A stretch of DNA of 64,000 nucleotides, from contig NZ_CP011479.1 of the NCBI RefSeq assembly GCF_001011155.1, positions 2,374,501 through 2,438,500 on the forward strand. The letters run 5' to 3'. Positions within the stretch are counted from its first letter, which is position 1. Every line of letters starts with the position of its first letter. The DNA comes from Hoeflea sp. IMCC20628. GTDB taxonomy: Bacteria; Pseudomonadota; Alphaproteobacteria; Rhizobiales; Rhizobiaceae. The position numbers and the translations under genes are program-made. Under the pieces are notes generated by a model. It was not told where the DNA came from. It was given only the letters and a program-made list of their open reading frames with translations, and did not search any database. Of this stretch, positions 26,376 to 35,774 are shown in pieces.

Positions 26376-27535
26376 TGCCGCCGGGCGATGAAGGAAGGCG
26401 CGGTGTCGCCCTTTCTGATCGCCAGCGACTTTCCTGGCTGCGCCTGATCCGTTCCGACAATGTCGGCCCGGCGACCTTTCGCGACCTGATCAACCATTTC
26501 GGCTCTGCGGAGACGGCGATCGAGCAATTGCCGGAACTGTCCCGGCGTGGCGGGTCTGCGCGGACCATCCGGGTGGCCAGCATCGACGACGCCGAACGCG
26601 AACTGGAAGCCGCACACAGATTCGGCGCGGTTTTCATCGGCATTGGCGAACCGGACTACCCACCCGCACTCAGGCGGATCGACGGCGCGCCGCCCTTGCT
26701 GTCGGCGATTGGCAATCTGACTCTGGCGACGCAGGTTTCTGTCGGCATCGTCGGCGCCCGCAACGCTTCGGTGTCGGGGGCAAAGATGGCGGCGCGGATG
26801 GCGCGGGAGCTTGGCGCTGCCGGATACACGATTGTCTCGGGCATGGCGCGCGGTATTGACGCGGCGGCGCACCGGGCAAGCCTGGAAACCGGAACCATCG
26901 CCGCACTGGCGGGTGGTCTGGATCAGCCCTACCCGCCTGAAAACCTCGAACTCTACCGCGAGATCTGTGCCGGCCAAGGCTTTGCGATCAGCGAAATGCC
27001 GATGGGATGGGAGCCACGGGCGCGGGATTTCCCTCGCCGCAACCGGCTGATCGCCGGCGTCGGCCTTGGCTTGGTTGTAATCGAGGCGGCGCATCGATCC
27101 GGCTCGCTGATCACGGCGCGGCGCGCCGCCGATTTCGGCCGGCTGGTCTTTGCCATTCCCGGCTCGCCGCTTGATCCCAGAGCCGCGGGCACCAACGGAC
27201 TTCTCAAGGAAGGTGCCATTCTGACCACCGAAAGCCGCGATGTCATCGACGCGCTTGCGCCGTCGAGCCGGCTGTTTTCCGATGGCGACCCGGTGATGGA
27301 AGAGCCCGGCACCGAGGACGGTGCGCCGTTTACCGAACCGGGAGATGACGACCGCGCCCGGGTAATTGAGTCGCTGGGCCCCTCACCCGCCGATATTGAC
27401 GACATCATCCGCCACACCGGTGTTGCCGCGGCGACTGTCTATCTGGTGCTGCTCGAACTGGACCTGGCCGGACGGTTGCATCGTCATCCCGGCGGAATGG
27501 TGTCCTTGTCTTTTGACGAGGACCTGGACGGATAG
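26375..27535 (+). CDS. dprA: DNA-processing protein DprA (Smf)
   Basis: Binds incoming single-stranded DNA and loads RecA in natural transformation; common in non-competent bacteria too. Order: N-terminal helical domain (1-75), Rossmann-like core with Gly-Ile-Val-Gly-Ala-Arg-Asn-Ala-Ser and Ser-Gly-Met-Ala-Arg-Gly-Ile-Asp-Ala-Ala-Ala-His, Phe-Pro-Arg-Arg-Asn-Arg-Leu-Ile-Ala-Gly, Thr-Ala-Arg-Arg-Ala-Ala-Asp, then a C-terminal winged helix. The frame stays open for 600 bases upstream, but that part lies over plsY in another phase; the ATG at 26375 overlapping the plsY stop gives 386 residues and the correct N-terminus. Confidence 0.93.
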   Translation: MPPGDEGRRGVALSDRQRLSWLRLIRSDNVGPATFRDLINHFGSAETAIEQLPELSRRGGSARTIRVASIDDAERELEAAHRFGAVFIGIGEPDYPPALRRIDGAPPLLSAIGNLTLATQVSVGIVGARNASVSGAKMAARMARELGAAGYTIVSGMARGIDAAAHRASLETGTIAALAGGLDQPYPPENLELYREICAGQGFAISEMPMGWEPRARDFPRRNRLIAGVGLGLVVIEAAHRSGSLITARRAADFGRLVFAIPGSPLDPRAAGTNGLLKEGAILTTESRDVIDALAPSSRLFSDGDPVMEEPGTEDGAPFTEPGDDDRARVIESLGPSPADIDDIIRHTGVAAATVYLVLLELDLAGRLHRHPGGMVSLSFDEDLDG

Positions 27536-27554
27536 GTGCCGAACTCTCCTACCC

Positions 27555-27758
27555 TTATCTTTCAGCAACTTTGAGCGGTCGCTCCCCGGCCAGCACGTCA
27601 CCCGCTTCAAGGTAGGCCATCTCGATCAGATAGCACAGCATATCGGCCTTCTCGCCCTCGGCAACACTGCGCAATTCCACCAGCATCTGCCTGATATAAG
27701 CGATGTTCTGCTCTGTTTGAGCGGTCGCCAATGATCCTTGATTGGGGCGCGTCGGCAT
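27555..27758 (-). CDS. Small conserved hypothetical protein
   Basis: A 67-residue soluble protein, probably all helix: Ile-Arg-Gln-Met-Leu-Val-Glu-Leu-Arg, then Ala-Asp-Met-Leu-Cys-Tyr-Leu-Ile-Glu-Met-Ala-Tyr-Leu-Glu-Ala. I recall similar small proteins near topA in rhizobia, with no function assigned. AGGAAG precedes the ATG by a normal distance. The AT-rich stretch at 27815-27850, including TATAATTGCAA on the plus strand, is the likely promoter region. Confidence 0.7.
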   Translation of the reverse strand: MPTRPNQGSLATAQTEQNIAYIRQMLVELRSVAEGEKADMLCYLIEMAYLEAGDVLAGERPLKVAER

Positions 27759-28009
27759 CGTTGCTTCCTTGTGTCTGACAGCGCAACCGCTCCCGGAGCG
27801 GTCGAACAGATCATTGAAATACGATAGCTTAATTATCTATAATTGCAATACAGTTGCAAGCTCGCATTGGTTGTATTCAGGCGAGAAAAGGCAGGAATCG
27901 GGAAGTTGGGCTTGACCGCGCCGCATTCGATGTACATTTCGTGGGCCAAATCGGTACGGTGCGAATTCGCGCGGCATGCCGAATTCCATGGCCGAATGCG
28001 AGCAATCTT

Positions 28010-30640
28010 ATGAATGTAGTGGTAGTCGAATCGCCTGCGAAGGCAAAAACCATCAACAAATACCTCGGAAGCGGCTACACGGTGCTGGCATCGTTCGGTC
28101 ACGTTCGTGACTTGCCGGCCAAGGACGGCTCGGTGCTTCCCGATGAGGATTTCGAGATGAAGTGGGAGGTCGACACTGCCTCCAACAAGCGCCTCAAGGA
28201 CATTACCGAAGCGCTCAAGGGCGCCGACTCCCTGATTCTGGCGACTGACCCGGATCGCGAAGGCGAAGCCATTTCCTGGCATGTACTGGAAGTGCTGACC
28301 AAGAAGAAGGCGCTGAAAGACAAGAAGGTCTCCCGCGTCGTCTTCAACGCCATCACCAAGAAATCGGTTCTCGACGCGATGGCCAATCCGCGCGAGATCG
28401 ACACGCCGCTGGTCGACGCCTATCTGGCGCGCCGGGCACTCGACTATCTGGTTGGCTTCAATCTCTCGCCGGTGTTGTGGCGCAAATTGCCAGGCGCCCG
28501 TTCGGCAGGACGGGTCCAGTCGGTGGCGCTCAGGCTTGTCTGCGACCGCGAAAGCGAGATCGAACGGTTCAACTCTGAAGAATACTGGCAGATCTCGGCC
28601 GATCTGAAGACCCCGCGCGGAGACGGCTTTACCGCACGGCTCACCTCGCATGACGGCGAGAAGATGACCAAGATGTCGGTCACCAATGGTGACCTGGCCG
28701 GAAACATCAAGGACATGCTTGAGGGCGCGTCCTTTGTCACCGACAGCGTCGAAGCCAAGCCAACCAAGCGCAACCCGTCGCCGCCGTTTACGACGTCGAC
28801 ATTGCAGCAGGCCGCGTCCTCAAAGCTCGGCTTCAATGCCTCGCGGACAATGCAGGTGGCGCAAAAGCTCTATGAGGGCATCGACATTGGCGGCGAGACC
28901 GTTGGTCTGATCACCTATATGCGTACCGACGGCGTGCAGATGGCGCCCGAGGCGATCGAAGAAGCCAGAGCCGCGATTTCGGCACGCTTCGGCGCGCGTT
29001 ACTGCCCGGAAAAGCCGCGTCTTTACACAACCAAGGCCAAGAATGCGCAGGAGGCCCACGAAGCCATCCGGCCAACCGGCTTTGAACGGGCGCCTGACGA
29101 CGTCAAACGCTATCTCGATTCCGACCAGCTCAAGCTTTATGACCTGATCTGGAAACGCGCCACCGCCAGCCAGATGGCGTCAGCCGAGATCGAACGCACC
29201 ACGGTCGACATCACTGCTTCCAAGGACGGCAAGACCGCCGGCCTGCGCGCCACCGGTTCTGTGGTCCGGTTTGACGGCTTCATCGCCGCCTACACCGACG
29301 CCAAGGAAGATGGCGAGCAATCCGACGGCGACGATGATGATGCCCGCCTGCCGGAGATCAACGCCCAGGAAGCGCTGGCCAAGGAAAAGATCAACGCCAC
29401 CCAGCATTTCACCGAGCCTCCGCCGCGGTTTTCGGAAGCTTCGCTGATCAAGAAGATGGAAGAGCTCGGCATCGGCCGCCCTTCGACCTATGCCTCGACA
29501 CTGGCAACGCTGCGCGACCGTGAATATGTGACGATCGAGAACCGCAGGCTGACCCCTGAGCCGAAGGGCCGTCTGGTCATTGCGTTTCTGGAGAATTTCT
29601 TCAACCGCTATGTCGAATTCGGTTTTACCGCCGATCTCGAGGAAAAGCTCGACCGGATTTCGGCGGGTGAACTGGCCTGGAAGGATGTGTTGCGCGAATT
29701 CTGGACCGAATTCCATCAGCATATCGACGACACCAAGGACCTTCGCGTTACCCAGGTGCTTGATGCGCTCAACGAGGCGCTGGCGCCGCTGGTGTTCCCG
29801 GTGCGCGAAGATGGTTCCAACCCGCGGATCTGCCCGACCTGCGGCACCGGCAATTTGTCGCTGAAACTCGGCAAGTACGGCGCCTTTGTCGGCTGTTCGA
29901 ATTATCCCGATTGCAGCTTCACCCGGCAGCTTTCCAACGATCAGAACGCCGAAGGCGATGCGGCGCTGTCTAATGAACCCAAGGATCTGGGCAAGGATCC
30001 CTATACCGAAGAACCCATCACGCTGCGCACCGGCCGTTTCGGCCCCTATGTGCAGCGCGGCGAAGGCAAGGAAGCCAAACGCGCCAGCTTGCCCAAGGGC
30101 TGGGCGGTCGATACGATTGATCACGAGAAAGCTCTCGCACTGCTGAGCCTGCCGCGTGATGTCGGCCAGCACCCCGAATCGGGAAAGATGATCTCTGCCG
30201 GACTCGGCCGCTATGGCCCGTTCGTGCTGCATGACGGGACCTATGGCAATCTGGAAAGCGTCGAAGACGTGTTTTCAATCGGCCTCAACCGCGCAGTCAC
30301 CGTGATCGCCGAAAAGGTGGCCAAGGGACCTGGCCGCGGACGTGGCACACCCGCAGCGCTCAAGGCGCTGGGCGACCACCCCGATGGTGGACCGGTCACC
30401 GTGCGTGACGGCAAATATGGCCCCTATGTCAACTGGGCCAAGATCAACGCCACGCTGCCCAAGGACAAGGTGCCCACCGAGGTAACGCTTGAAGAAGCGC
30501 TTGAGATGATCGCCGCCAAAGCTGCCGCATCAGGCAAGAAAACCAAGGCGCCGGCCAAGAAGGCCGCCAAGCCGAAGGCCAAGGCGAAGCCGAAAGCCAA
30601 AGCAAAGAAACCAGCCGCCGCGAAGGCGAAGAAGGACTGA
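28010..30640 (+). CDS. topA: DNA topoisomerase I
   Basis: Type IA topoisomerase that relaxes negative supercoils. Order: TOPRIM (Val-Val-Glu-Ser-Pro-Ala-Lys-Ala near residue 5; Asp-Pro-Asp-Arg-Glu-Gly-Glu-Ala), core with the active tyrosine in Gly-Leu-Ile-Thr-Tyr-Met-Arg-Thr-Asp, a four-cysteine zinc ribbon (Cys-Pro-Thr-Cys ... Cys-x-x-Tyr-Pro-Asp-Cys), three Gly-Arg-(Y/F)-Gly-Pro-(F/Y)-Val type repeats, and a Lys/Ala/Pro tail that probably binds DNA. The ATG at 28010 gives 876 residues and the family start; 52 upstream in-frame codons read as leader. rnr follows after two bases. Confidence 0.96.
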   Translation: MNVVVVESPAKAKTINKYLGSGYTVLASFGHVRDLPAKDGSVLPDEDFEMKWEVDTASNKRLKDITEALKGADSLILATDPDREGEAISWHVLEVLTKKKALKDKKVSRVVFNAITKKSVLDAMANPREIDTPLVDAYLARRALDYLVGFNLSPVLWRKLPGARSAGRVQSVALRLVCDRESEIERFNSEEYWQISADLKTPRGDGFTARLTSHDGEKMTKMSVTNGDLAGNIKDMLEGASFVTDSVEAKPTKRNPSPPFTTSTLQQAASSKLGFNASRTMQVAQKLYEGIDIGGETVGLITYMRTDGVQMAPEAIEEARAAISARFGARYCPEKPRLYTTKAKNAQEAHEAIRPTGFERAPDDVKRYLDSDQLKLYDLIWKRATASQMASAEIERTTVDITASKDGKTAGLRATGSVVRFDGFIAAYTDAKEDGEQSDGDDDDARLPEINAQEALAKEKINATQHFTEPPPRFSEASLIKKMEELGIGRPSTYASTLATLRDREYVTIENRRLTPEPKGRLVIAFLENFFNRYVEFGFTADLEEKLDRISAGELAWKDVLREFWTEFHQHIDDTKDLRVTQVLDALNEALAPLVFPVREDGSNPRICPTCGTGNLSLKLGKYGAFVGCSNYPDCSFTRQLSNDQNAEGDAALSNEPKDLGKDPYTEEPITLRTGRFGPYVQRGEGKEAKRASLPKGWAVDTIDHEKALALLSLPRDVGQHPESGKMISAGLGRYGPFVLHDGTYGNLESVEDVFSIGLNRAVTVIAEKVAKGPGRGRGTPAALKALGDHPDGGPVTVRDGKYGPYVNWAKINATLPKDKVPTEVTLEEALEMIAAKAAASGKKTKAPAKKAAKPKAKAKPKAKAKKPAAAKAKKD

Positions 30641-30642
30641 CA

Positions 30643-33003
30643 TTGGGACATCCTCCCCGCAAACCGGGAACTGCCAAACCGAAACCCGGCAAGACCGACG
30701 ACAAGACTGAAGACGCGCGCCCGGCGTTTCGCCGCGGCGACATGCCGGACAAGGACACCATCCTGCAGTTTCTCAGTGAAAACCCTGATCGAGCTTCCAA
30801 GCGCGACATCGCCAAGGCCTTTGGCCTGAAAGGCGACACCAGGGCCGAGCTGAAGGACATGCTCCGCAACCTCGAAGAAGAGGGAATGATCGAGCGTGAC
30901 CGGAAAATGCTGCGACGTCCCGGCACATTGCCGGCAGTCGCGGTGCTCGAAATCACTGTGCGCAACCCGGATGGTGATCTGATCGCCCGTCCGGCGGAAT
31001 GGCTCGAGGATCATGGCGAAGCACCGCCCGTGACCGTGCGCCAGTCGAACGCCGGACGCGACCGCAGCAAATCCCGCGCGCCGTCGACGGCGGCAGGCAT
31101 AGGCGACCGGGTTCTGGCGCGGATCTTTGCCACGACGCATGGCGCCAAGACCACCTACACCGCCCGCATCATGAAAGTGCTGGACCGGCGCGAAGGCCTG
31201 GTTCTGGGCGTGTTCCGGGCCTTGCCCGACGGCGGTGGACGGCTGATGCCGATCGAACGCCGTGGCGAGGAATTTGCCATTGCTGCGGACGCCGCTGGCA
31301 ATGCCAAGGACGGCGATCTGGTCGAGGTGGAATCGATCAAGCTGAGCCGCATGGGGCTGCCACAGGCCAAGGTGCATGCGGTGCTGGGCTCGGTCGATGG
31401 CGAAAAGGCGATCTCGATGATCGCCATTCATTCCCACGGCATCCCGCATGTGTTTCCCGCCGAAGTGATCGAGGCCGCCGAAAACGCCAAGCCGGCGCCG
31501 CTTTCGGGCCGCGAGGACTGGCGCAAGATTCCGCTCATCACCATCGACCCGCATGACGCCAAGGACCATGACGACGCGGTCTTTGCCGAAGAGGATCCCT
31601 CGCCCGACAATCCCGGCGGCATCATCGCCACCGTGGCGATTGCCGATGTGTCCTGGTATGTGCGCACCGGGTCTCCGCTCGACCGCGAAGCGCTCAAGCG
31701 CGGCAACTCGGCCTATTTTCCCGACCGGGTTGTTCCGATGCTACCGGAGCGGATTTCCAACGATCTGTGTTCCCTGCGCGAGGGCGAAGACCGCCCGGCG
31801 CTGGCGCTGCGCATGGTGTTTTCCAGTGAAGGCCGCAAGATCGGCCACAAATTTCACCGGGTGATGATCAAGAGTGCCGCCAAGTTGTCCTATCAGCAGG
31901 CGCAGGCGGCGATTGACGGCAACCCGGACGACAAGTCCGGGCCGCTGCTCGAGACCGTCCTGAAGCCGTTGTGGGCTGCCTACGCAGTACTCAAGCGCGA
32001 GCGCAACCGGCGCCAGCCGCTTGATCTCGACATGCCGGAGCGCAAGATCCTGCTGACGCCGGAAGGCAAGGTCGACAAGGTGATCGTGCCCGAACGGCTC
32101 GATGCGCACAGGCTGATCGAGGAATTCATGATCCAGGCCAATGTGGCCGCAGCCGAAACGCTGGAAAAGCGCAAGCAGGCCTTGATCTACCGGGTTCATG
32201 ACCAGCCATCGCTGGCCAAGCAGGAAGTGCTGCGCGAGTTTCTCGGCACGCTCGGACTGTCGCTGGCGCGCGGCGCGGCGATACGGGCCAGTTCGTTCAA
32301 CGGCATCCTCGCCAAGGCATCCGGAGAGCCCTATCAGGGCATGGTCAACGAGATGGTGCTGCGCAGCCAGAGCCAGGCGATCTACTCGCCGGAAAATCTT
32401 GGCCATTTCGGCCTCAATTTGATGAAATACGCGCATTTCACCTCACCGATCCGGCGCTATGCCGATCTGATCGTGCACCGCGCACTGGTCGGATCGCTTG
32501 GCCTTGGCGAAGGCGGCATTACACCGGAGCAAGAAGCAGCGCTGGAAACCATTTCCGCGGAAATTTGCGTCACCGAGCGGCGCGCCATGGCGGCCGAACG
32601 CGATACAGTGGACCGGCTGGTTGCCCACCACCTCGCCAGCCGCATTGGCGAGGCCTTCACCGGGCGCATTTCCGGGGTGACCAAATCCGGGTTGTTCATC
32701 AGCCTGCCTCAATTTGGCGCAGATGGATTCGTCCCGATTTCGACACTCGGGCTTGACTATTATCATCATGATGAGGCTCATCAGGCGCTGACGGGGGAGA
32801 AAACCGGGCTTGGATACCGGCTCGGAGATGAGGTGGAGATCAAAATCGTCGAAGTGATCCCGCTGGCCGGCTCGATGCGATTCGAGATGCTCAGCGAGGG
32901 ACACAAGATGCCCGCGGGCACCCGCTCGTTCCACAAGTCCGGCCGTGCGCGCCGGGGTGGTCCCAAAAAACCCGGGACACGGCCAGCTCGCGGCCGGCGC
33001 TGA
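30643..33003 (+). CDS. rnr: Ribonuclease R
   Basis: A 3'-5' exoribonuclease of the RNR family that degrades structured RNA. Order: N-terminal winged helix (about 30-85), cold-shock domains, the catalytic RNB domain with Ile-Asp-Pro-x-Asp-Ala-Lys-Asp-His-Asp-Asp-Ala and Tyr-Phe-Pro-Asp-Arg-Val-Val-Pro-Met-Leu-Pro, then an S1 domain and a basic Arg/Gly/Lys tail. 786 residues. The start is TTG at 30643, seven bases after AAGGAC at the end of topA, so translation follows topA closely. Confidence 0.95.
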   Translation: MGHPPRKPGTAKPKPGKTDDKTEDARPAFRRGDMPDKDTILQFLSENPDRASKRDIAKAFGLKGDTRAELKDMLRNLEEEGMIERDRKMLRRPGTLPAVAVLEITVRNPDGDLIARPAEWLEDHGEAPPVTVRQSNAGRDRSKSRAPSTAAGIGDRVLARIFATTHGAKTTYTARIMKVLDRREGLVLGVFRALPDGGGRLMPIERRGEEFAIAADAAGNAKDGDLVEVESIKLSRMGLPQAKVHAVLGSVDGEKAISMIAIHSHGIPHVFPAEVIEAAENAKPAPLSGREDWRKIPLITIDPHDAKDHDDAVFAEEDPSPDNPGGIIATVAIADVSWYVRTGSPLDREALKRGNSAYFPDRVVPMLPERISNDLCSLREGEDRPALALRMVFSSEGRKIGHKFHRVMIKSAAKLSYQQAQAAIDGNPDDKSGPLLETVLKPLWAAYAVLKRERNRRQPLDLDMPERKILLTPEGKVDKVIVPERLDAHRLIEEFMIQANVAAAETLEKRKQALIYRVHDQPSLAKQEVLREFLGTLGLSLARGAAIRASSFNGILAKASGEPYQGMVNEMVLRSQSQAIYSPENLGHFGLNLMKYAHFTSPIRRYADLIVHRALVGSLGLGEGGITPEQEAALETISAEICVTERRAMAAERDTVDRLVAHHLASRIGEAFTGRISGVTKSGLFISLPQFGADGFVPISTLGLDYYHHDEAHQALTGEKTGLGYRLGDEVEIKIVEVIPLAGSMRFEMLSEGHKMPAGTRSFHKSGRARRGGPKKPGTRPARGRR

Positions 33004-33063
33004 GACAGCGTTGCACAACAATTTGAGGCGTGAAAACGCCCTATCATAATCAGGAGATGAGCC

Positions 33064-33516
33064 ATGCTCGAATTTGGCGGCAACACGACCCCGAACCTGG
33101 CAAAAGACGAACCGCGCAACACCTGGCGCGCGATCAAACGCGGCCTGTCAGGCCGCTGCCCCCATTGCGGCGAGGGCAAACTGTTTCGGGCCTTTCTGAA
33201 ACCGGTCGATGCCTGCGACGTGTGTGGAGAAGAGATGTTTCACCACCGGGCCGATGATTTCCCGGCCTATCTGGCGATTTTCATTGTCGGTCACATAGTC
33301 GTTGCGGGCTATATGGCGACCGACAGCTGGCTGGTGCTTGAAAGCTGGCAGCACCTGATGATCTGGATCCCGATCACGATCCTGTTGACATTGGTGATGC
33401 TGCAACCACTCAAGGGCGGTGTCATCGGCCTGCAATGGGCATTGCGCATGCATGGTTTCGGAGGCGAGTCGGAAGAGCCGATGCTCGCTGAGCCTTCTCA
33501 CGAGGATGCGCGATGA
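33064..33516 (+). CDS. DUF983 family membrane protein
   Basis: A 150-residue protein with an N-terminal zinc-ribbon-like part (Gly-Arg-Cys-Pro-His-Cys-Gly-Glu-Gly and Cys-Asp-Val-Cys-Gly) followed by two hydrophobic segments, the layout of DUF983. Function unknown. AGGAG lies ahead of the ATG. It overlaps the NUDIX gene by ATGA, so these are one operon with topA-rnr or directly after it. Confidence 0.9.
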   Translation: MLEFGGNTTPNLAKDEPRNTWRAIKRGLSGRCPHCGEGKLFRAFLKPVDACDVCGEEMFHHRADDFPAYLAIFIVGHIVVAGYMATDSWLVLESWQHLMIWIPITILLTLVMLQPLKGGVIGLQWALRMHGFGGESEEPMLAEPSHEDAR

Positions 33517-34232
33517 ATGGCGACGCGACCGCCAAAACGGAATTCCTGACCGAAGATCACTTGGCCAGGTTAAGCGAAAATCGGTATCCACCGCGAACAC
33601 CGCGTGACGCGGCATCGCTGATTCTCATGGACCGAAGCAGCAAAGTTCCGCGCGCATTGCTGGGAAAGCGCGGCAAGGGCCATGCGTTCATGCCCGATCT
33701 CTACGTTTTTCCCGGTGGACGGCGCGATCCCGGCGACAATAGAACACCGCTGGCCCAGCCCTTGCGGGATGAAGTCGCGGAGAAACTGGTGCTGCGAACA
33801 AACGCACGGTTTCAAAACTACGCCGCGCGCGGCCTGGCCGTAGCTGCGGCGCGTGAAATGGAAGAGGAAGCCCATCTTTCCCTGACGCCGCCGGAATATG
33901 CCGGTACACTGCGCCCCGATGTTTCGCATTTCCGTTTCCTCGCCCGCGCGATCACACCCTCGGGACAGTCGCGCCGGTTTGACACACGATTTTTTGCCTG
34001 TTTTTGCGACGAACTGGGGCTGGATCCGACCCAGATTCGCGATAGCGACGAATTGCATGACCTGACATGGCTGCCTATCGATGCCCATGAAAATCACCCG
34101 ACCCCCGGGATAACCAAGGTGATTTTGGCGGAACTCGCAGAGGCGCTTGAGGAGGATCCGGCCTTGCTGTTTGGCAGGGCGGTCCCGTTTTACTATTTCC
34201 GTAACGGACGATTCGTTCGAGAAGTGATTTAA
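33513..34232 (+). CDS. NUDIX hydrolase family protein
   Basis: A 239-residue protein with a NUDIX fold, likely splitting a nucleoside diphosphate linked to another group, with a CoA-type substrate possible. Seen: Leu-Tyr-Val-Phe-Pro-Gly-Gly-Arg-Arg-Asp-Pro-Gly-Asp early and the NUDIX box end Ala-Ala-Arg-Glu-Met-Glu-Glu-Glu-Ala-His-Leu. The box differs from consensus: the first Glu and the Gly near its end are replaced, while the Arg-Glu-x-x-Glu-Glu core stays. C-terminal extension of about 70 residues is typical of this rhizobial group. Coupled to DUF983 by ATGA. Confidence 0.85.
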   Translation: MNGDATAKTEFLTEDHLARLSENRYPPRTPRDAASLILMDRSSKVPRALLGKRGKGHAFMPDLYVFPGGRRDPGDNRTPLAQPLRDEVAEKLVLRTNARFQNYAARGLAVAAAREMEEEAHLSLTPPEYAGTLRPDVSHFRFLARAITPSGQSRRFDTRFFACFCDELGLDPTQIRDSDELHDLTWLPIDAHENHPTPGITKVILAELAEALEEDPALLFGRAVPFYYFRNGRFVREVI

Positions 34233-34243
34233 GGCAAACCGAC

Positions 34244-35428
34244 ATGGATCACTCATCCTCACGCCCTCCCGCGATTCGCGAGGTGATCCATTGGCCAGCA
34301 TTGATAGCAGCCGTGTCCGCCATTACCGCCGTTGGCATCGCCATCGGCCTCGGATTACCGCTGTTGTCGATCATCCTCGAAAAACGCGGCGTTTCCTCTT
34401 CGATGATCGGCCTGAATTCGGCAATGGCCGGGGTGGCGGCCATGGTGGCAGCGCCTCTCACCACGATGATTGCGCGGCGCCTGACCGTCGTCAACACAAT
34501 GGTGTTGGCAATTGTCGCAGCCGCGGTCAGTGCGCTGGGTTTCTACTATGCCGAGGCGCTGTGGATGTGGTTTCCGTTGCGCGTGATTTTCCACGGCGCC
34601 ATCACGATCTTGTTCGTGCTGTCCGAATTCTGGATCAACACTGCAGCGCCGCCATCCCGGCGGGGGCTGGTTCTCGGCATCTACGCCACGGTGCTGTCTC
34701 TCGGTTTTGCCGCCGGACCACTGATATTCTCGATCATCGGATCCGATGGAATCCTGCCGTTCCTGATCGGCTCCGGCGTTATCCTGCTGGCGGCGGTCCC
34801 GATTCTGATGGCGCGGAAGGAAAACCCGCCGATCGACGAATCGCCGAATTATTCGTTCATGCGTTACGTCTTCCTGGTGCCGACGGCGACTGCCGCAGTG
34901 TTCATCTTTGGCGCAGTCGAATCAGGCGGCCTGGCGCTGTTTCCTGTCTATGCCAACCGCACGGGATTTACCGAGTCACAGGGCGCGCTGCTGCTGATGA
35001 TGATGGGGCTTGGGAATGTGCTGTTCCAGATTCCGGTCGGTCTGATTGCAGACAAGATAGGCGACCGCCGCCGGCTGCTGTCACTGTTTGCCTTCATAGG
35101 TCTCATTGGCTCTCTCGCCCTGCCCTACCTCATCCACGACTGGCTGTTGACGGCGGTAATCCTGCTGTTCTGGGGCGGCAGTGTCGCCGGGCTCTATACG
35201 GTCGGCCTGGCGCATCTGGGCGACAAATTGCACGGCTCCGATCTCGCATCGGCCAATGCCGCATTTGTTTTTTGTTATGCGCTGGGCATGCTGGTCGGGC
35301 CGCAAACCATCGGCGTGGCCATGGATGTGGCCGGTGATCACGGTTTTGCCTGGGCGCTGGCGTTCTTTTTTGCACTTTATGTGGCTCTGACGCTGTTTCG
35401 TATTGTACTCGGACCTAAACGGGCTTGA
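34244..35428 (+). CDS. MFS transporter, YcaD-like
   Basis: A 394-residue major facilitator with about 12 membrane segments in two halves, and a polar loop near residue 200 (Arg-Lys-Glu-Asn-Pro-Pro). The loop between segments 8 and 9 has Gly-Leu-Ile-Ala-Asp-Lys-Ile-Gly-Asp-Arg-Arg-Arg, the MFS signature. Overall resemblance is to the YcaD branch; substrate unknown. It starts 11 bases after the NUDIX gene. A promoter for rpmG overlaps its stop. Confidence 0.88.
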   Translation: MDHSSSRPPAIREVIHWPALIAAVSAITAVGIAIGLGLPLLSIILEKRGVSSSMIGLNSAMAGVAAMVAAPLTTMIARRLTVVNTMVLAIVAAAVSALGFYYAEALWMWFPLRVIFHGAITILFVLSEFWINTAAPPSRRGLVLGIYATVLSLGFAAGPLIFSIIGSDGILPFLIGSGVILLAAVPILMARKENPPIDESPNYSFMRYVFLVPTATAAVFIFGAVESGGLALFPVYANRTGFTESQGALLLMMMGLGNVLFQIPVGLIADKIGDRRRLLSLFAFIGLIGSLALPYLIHDWLLTAVILLFWGGSVAGLYTVGLAHLGDKLHGSDLASANAAFVFCYALGMLVGPQTIGVAMDVAGDHGFAWALAFFFALYVALTLFRIVLGPKRA

Positions 35429-35452
35429 CTTTCGGCCCGGCTTTTGTAGGTT
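35424..35452 (+). promoter_or_regulatory. Candidate sigma-70 promoter for rpmG
   Basis: CTTGAC and TAGGTT stand 17 bases apart, close to the rhizobial CTTGAC-N17-CTATAT consensus. The start of transcription would be near 35459, about 60 bases before the rpmG ATG. The -35 box overlaps the MFS stop codon. Confidence 0.5.
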
Positions 35453-35520
35453 CCGCGCAAGTTTCGCCGTGGAGCCTTCTGTGCTGTCCGCGGCTTCATT
35501 TTTGAAGAAGGCAAGACACC

Positions 35521-35688
35521 ATGGCCAAGGCGACCACTATCAAGATCAAGCTCCTGTCGACAGCCGACACAGGGTTTTTCTATGTAACCAAGAAAAACAG
35601 CCGTACTTTCACCGACAAGATGACGAAGACAAAGTACGATCCCGTCGCCAAGAAGCATGTTGAATTCAAGGAAGCCAAGATCAAGTAA
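35521..35688 (+). CDS. rpmG: 50S ribosomal protein L33
   Basis: A 55-residue ribosomal protein: [15 protein letters not shown], Phe-Tyr-Val-Thr-Lys-Lys-Asn-Ser-Arg and [10 protein letters not shown], matching alphaproteobacterial L33. It lacks the zinc cysteines (C- form), as usual in this group. AGAAGG precedes the ATG and a strong terminator follows the stop, so it is a single-gene unit. Confidence 0.95.
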   Translation: MAKATTIKIKLLSTADTGFFYVTKKNSRTFTDKMTKTKYDPVAKKHVEFKEAKIK

Positions 35689-35728
35689 TCTGGCTCCGCT
35701 TCCCGCCTTTGTGCGGGGGTGCATCGTT

Positions 35729-35774
35729 CAATACAAAAAACCCGCCTCCTTCCGGACGCGGGTTTTTTGTATTG
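35729..35774. terminator. Terminator after rpmG
   Basis: A 17-base perfect stem starting CAATACAAAAAACCCGC with a 12-base loop; the 3' arm holds T6. It would act in both directions. Confidence 0.88.
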